The notes under the pieces are model-generated. The model saw only the letters and a program-made list of their open reading frames with translations. It was not told the origin of the DNA and did not search any database. From Diadema setosum (lineage: Eukaryota > Echinodermata > Echinoidea > Diadematoida > Diadematidae), in the NCBI GenBank assembly GCA_033980235.1, contig CM067062.1:10567027-10631026 (forward strand): a stretch of DNA of 64,000 nucleotides, in the 5' to 3' direction. The stretch's first letter is position 1. Each line of letters starts with the position of its first letter. Positions 61,220-64,000 of the stretch are shown one piece after another. A program made the position numbers and the translations under genes.

Positions 61220-62823
61220 AGCCATGTCCACACCTATCCAAAAACTTGTAGTTATACTAACTACGAGCGCAAAAATGCGTTCCCCTAACCACGACAAAAC
61301 TTCGATGCCGTTCACACCTACATGCAGTTAGCAAAACCTCGAGGTAAAGATAACTACGATAGAAAATAAAGGGCACCTAGTTTGCACATAGGGTTGCACA
61401 CTATTGTGGAAAAAACTGAGCGTCGTGGTTAACAAAACTCCGTTCACATCTGTCATAAGTGAGGTTCACACCTAGGTCCCTTTACCTTAAGGTTTTCTAA
61501 ACCTCGAGGTTTTGTAAACTACGAGGCACAAAACTCCAAGTTAGCGTAGATGTAGACGCATGTAGTTTAGAAAACCACGACAAAACCTTAAGGCGAAGAC
61601 ACCACGACAACACCACAAGATTTCTTAGGGTGTTGTCGTGGTTTAAGCGCGTAGTTTAAGCGCGCTGTGGCAGCGCGCTTAAACTATAGCCATGTCTACA
61701 CCTATCCAAAAACTTGTAGTTATACTAACTACGAGCGCAAAAATGCGTACCCTTAACCACGACAAAACTTCGATGCCGTTCACACCTACATGCAGTTAGC
61801 AAAACCTCGAGGTAAAGCTAACTACGATAGAAAATAAAGGGCGCCTAGTTTGCCCATAGGGTTGCGCACTATTGTGGAAAAAACTGAGCGTCGTGGTTAA
61901 CAAAACTCCGTTCACATCTGTCATAGTTTAAGCGCGCTGCCACAGCGCGCTTGTATACGCGCTTAAACCACGACAACACCCTAAGAAATCTTGTGGTGTT
62001 GTCGTGGTGTCTTCGCCTTAAGGTTTTGTCGTGGTTTTCTAAACTACATGCGTCTACATCTACGCTAACTTGGAGTTTAGTGCCTCGTGGTTTTCTAAAC
62101 CTCGAGGTTTAGAAAACCTTAAGGTAAAGGGACCTAGGTGTGAACCCCACTTATGACAGATGTGAACGGAGTTTTGTTAACCACGACGCTCAGTTTTTTC
62201 CACAATAGTGTGCAACCCAATGTGCAAACTAGGCGCCCTTTATTTTCTATCGTAGTTATCTTTACCTCGAGGTTTTGCTAACTGCATGTAGGTGTGAACG
62301 GCATCGAAGTTTTGTCGTGGTTAGGGGAACGCATTTTTGCGCTCGTAGTTAGTATAACTACAAGTTTTTGGATAGGTGTAGACATGGCTATAGTTTAAGC
62401 GCGCTGCCACAGCGCGCTTAAACTACGCGCTTAAACCACGACAACACCCTAAGAAATCTTGTGGTGTTGTCGTGGTGTCTTCGCCTTAAGGTTTTGTCGT
62501 GGTTTTCTAAACTACATGCGTCTACATCTACGCTAACTTGGAGTTTAGTGCCTCGTAGTTTACAAAACCTCGAGGTTTAGAAAACCTTAAGGTAAAGGGG
62601 CCTAGGTGTGAACCTCACTATTATAGTGAGGTTCACACCTAGGTAACAACCCTATGTACAAACTAGGCGCCCTTTATTTTCTATCGTAGTTATCTTTACC
62701 TCGAGGTTTTGCTAACTGCATGTAGGTGTGAACGGCATCGAAGTTTTGTCGTGGTTAGGGGAACGCATTTTTGCGCTCGTAGTTAGTATAACTACAAGTT
62801 TTTGGATAGGTGTAGACATGGCT
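61220..62823. mobile_element. 1.6-kb giant hairpin (nested inverted repeat)
   Basis: Modules: A 61220-61456, B 61457-61687, A 61688-61924, B' 61925-62152, A' 62153-62389, B' 62390-62619, shortened A' about 62640-62823, where primes mark reverse complements. A-B-A can pair with A'-B'-A' around a B' loop. Ends are AGCCATGTC and GACATGGCT. B contains AGTTTAAGCGCGCTG and its complement 3 nt apart (61653-61685). Non-coding. Confidence 0.88.
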
Positions 62824-63770
62824 TTCTGGCTTTGAATGTAGATTAGGATGGTGTGGGAAAACGCGATAATTCACTGTTCATTAATGGTTTTAATCAAGGA
62901 CAAAATTTCGAATGAATATGTTCACCGAATCGTAATGACAGCACAATGTAATGTCTATGGAAGTTTCTAAAAGGCTTCTAAAAAGCTTCGTACAACACGG
63001 TGTTCAATACAATTCGGTTTACGTGCATTGTCAATGCAAAATCAGCGGTCGATCCTAAAAACGCGATTTACCGCGGGGAGCTGAAACGAGGCCACGCAAG
63101 TTCGTCGGCGATATTTTTGCACTGAAACTTCGAATCGAAAAGGGAACAACGGCATTTGATAGAGCTGGATTTTCTCAATCACGTAGGTCAAGTTTTTTAC
63201 GTGAATTTCAGTGTTAAATATTCTTATCAAGCAAATAAACATTAGGCGGTCGATTAGTAGTAGGTCCAACCCTACAATTAACATTCAATTGCTATAGTGT
63301 AACAGTGGATGGATAATGACATTCCAAAGCTGCCATTTCATGATGTGTAGTGAATGCATGCATGGATACAAAATGTGTATGTATAATGATGCAGTACAAG
63401 ACAGTGTACTATTGTTTGTTCAGAAGAAGCAAACCTTTTTGTGTGTTAATGGAGCATTATATCCATATACATTCAATTTATTGTGATTCAAAGAAATGTA
63501 TGTTTGATATATTCATACAGTGTATCATTCACTGTTTCATTTGCAGTTTTACCGTTCGTTCGTTCATCACATACATGCGCACACGCACTTGGGCTTGCGC
63601 ATGCACAGCAAGAAGGATAATTCAATAAAGACAAGAGTGCAACGTTCGACTCGACTGTCTGCAATTTTATTCTTGTTGTACATTGTGTGTACGGCGGTTA
63701 GCTGACTGGATAGGATCTAGTGCTACCGGTACCTAGAAATCCGAGGCCAGCATAGCAACACCTACGCACT
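62824..63770. other. Unassigned sequence
   Basis: A/T-rich, no splice-bounded open exon or repeat recognised. One (TTCGTTCG) trace at 63550. Confidence 0.4.
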
Positions 63771-63774
63771 TTAC

Positions 63775-63966
63775 TCTTGATGAAAGCTCAACTTCGGCAA
63801 TCTTCGTATCAATGGTAACGGTGATCGGCAGTATCATCAACAGCCCCCTCTACACTACCGGGACTATGCCCCTTTAAAGTAATAAGGATTATTTCGCGGA
63901 GGTAAAAATTTGGCAACAACATGATCTCACAATCAAAGACGCTTGATAAACAACAACATCTTCAAA
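63775..63966 (+). repeat. Mosaic of repeats shared with 48.82, 59.51 and 50.92 kb
   Basis: 'gctcaacttcggcaatcttc' matches 48.83 kb, 'cggcagtatcatcaacagc' matches 59.51 kb, and 'aaggattatttcgcggagg' matches 50.92 kb, in this order. Confidence 0.8.
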
Positions 63967-64000
63967 CAGCGTGTTTCTACAGAACCCCAAATTCCGGGTC
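63967..64000 (-). mobile_element. Terminus of a second copy of the 3.0-kb TIR element, cut by window end
   Basis: CAGCGTGTTTCTACAGAACC then CCAAATTCCGGGTC is the complement of the right end of the element at 54215-54247, with one base difference or so. Confidence 0.8.

Noticed and set aside
1..64000. CRISPR arrays, operons, rRNA genes, viral genomes
   Set aside because: None seen; tandem repeats here lack regular spacers and the DNA is eukaryotic.

Overview
The window is animal nuclear DNA with GT-AG introns, AATAAA signals, abundant microsatellites and many non-LTR retrotransposons and small DNA transposons. The receptor ectodomain style, a fold-back transposon with 15-bp repeated arms, and dense TAACGTTA and AGGCCTA words suggest a marine invertebrate deuterostome, most likely an echinoderm. 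That taxon call is an inference. All coordinates and motifs were read by eye; no alignment or database search was run.

Region 1 (about 1-20.3 kb) is one plus-strand gene, cut at the left edge of the window. Twenty exons with consistent splice phases give 2,136 coding bases (711 codons plus stop). In order they encode a Ly6/uPAR-type cysteine domain, a Ser/Thr/Pro-rich stalk, a GAIN domain ending in a GPS cleavage motif, seven membrane helices and a short tail. This is an adhesion GPCR. Its introns carry a fold-back MITE, a tRNA-derived relic, a 33-bp perfect palindrome with flanking duplication and LINE tails.

Region 2 (20.3-27 kb) has no convincing gene. It holds a tRNA-derived SINE, microsatellites, a 45-bp tandem duplication and a hairpin element.

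Region 3 (27.0-40.16 kb) is bracketed by matching inverted termini with a nearly matching 8-bp flank. Inside are degenerate tandem arrays (about 550 bp and 160 bp periods), a nearly complete LINE whose RT is broken by a 67-bp micro-insertion, a second truncated LINE, an internal inverted pair and a 1.13-kb terminal-inverted-repeat element.

Region 4 (40.2-47.8 kb) is mostly unassigned. It contains the probable 5' end of a secreted or membrane protein gene (a signal peptide split over two exons), two MITEs and LINE tails.

Region 5 (47.8-64 kb) is a nest of mobile DNA. A repeat array is hit by a LINE with a textbook 5' inversion. It is followed by a 3.0-kb DNA element full of TAACGTTA words, a second, inverted copy of the 1.13-kb element, a fold-back element containing several perfect DR1 nuclear-receptor sites, a CpG-rich stretch with an orphan exon, and a 1.6-kb giant hairpin. 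The window ends inside a second copy of the 3.0-kb element's terminus.

The only confident host gene is the receptor. Most other coding potential belongs to retrotransposons.
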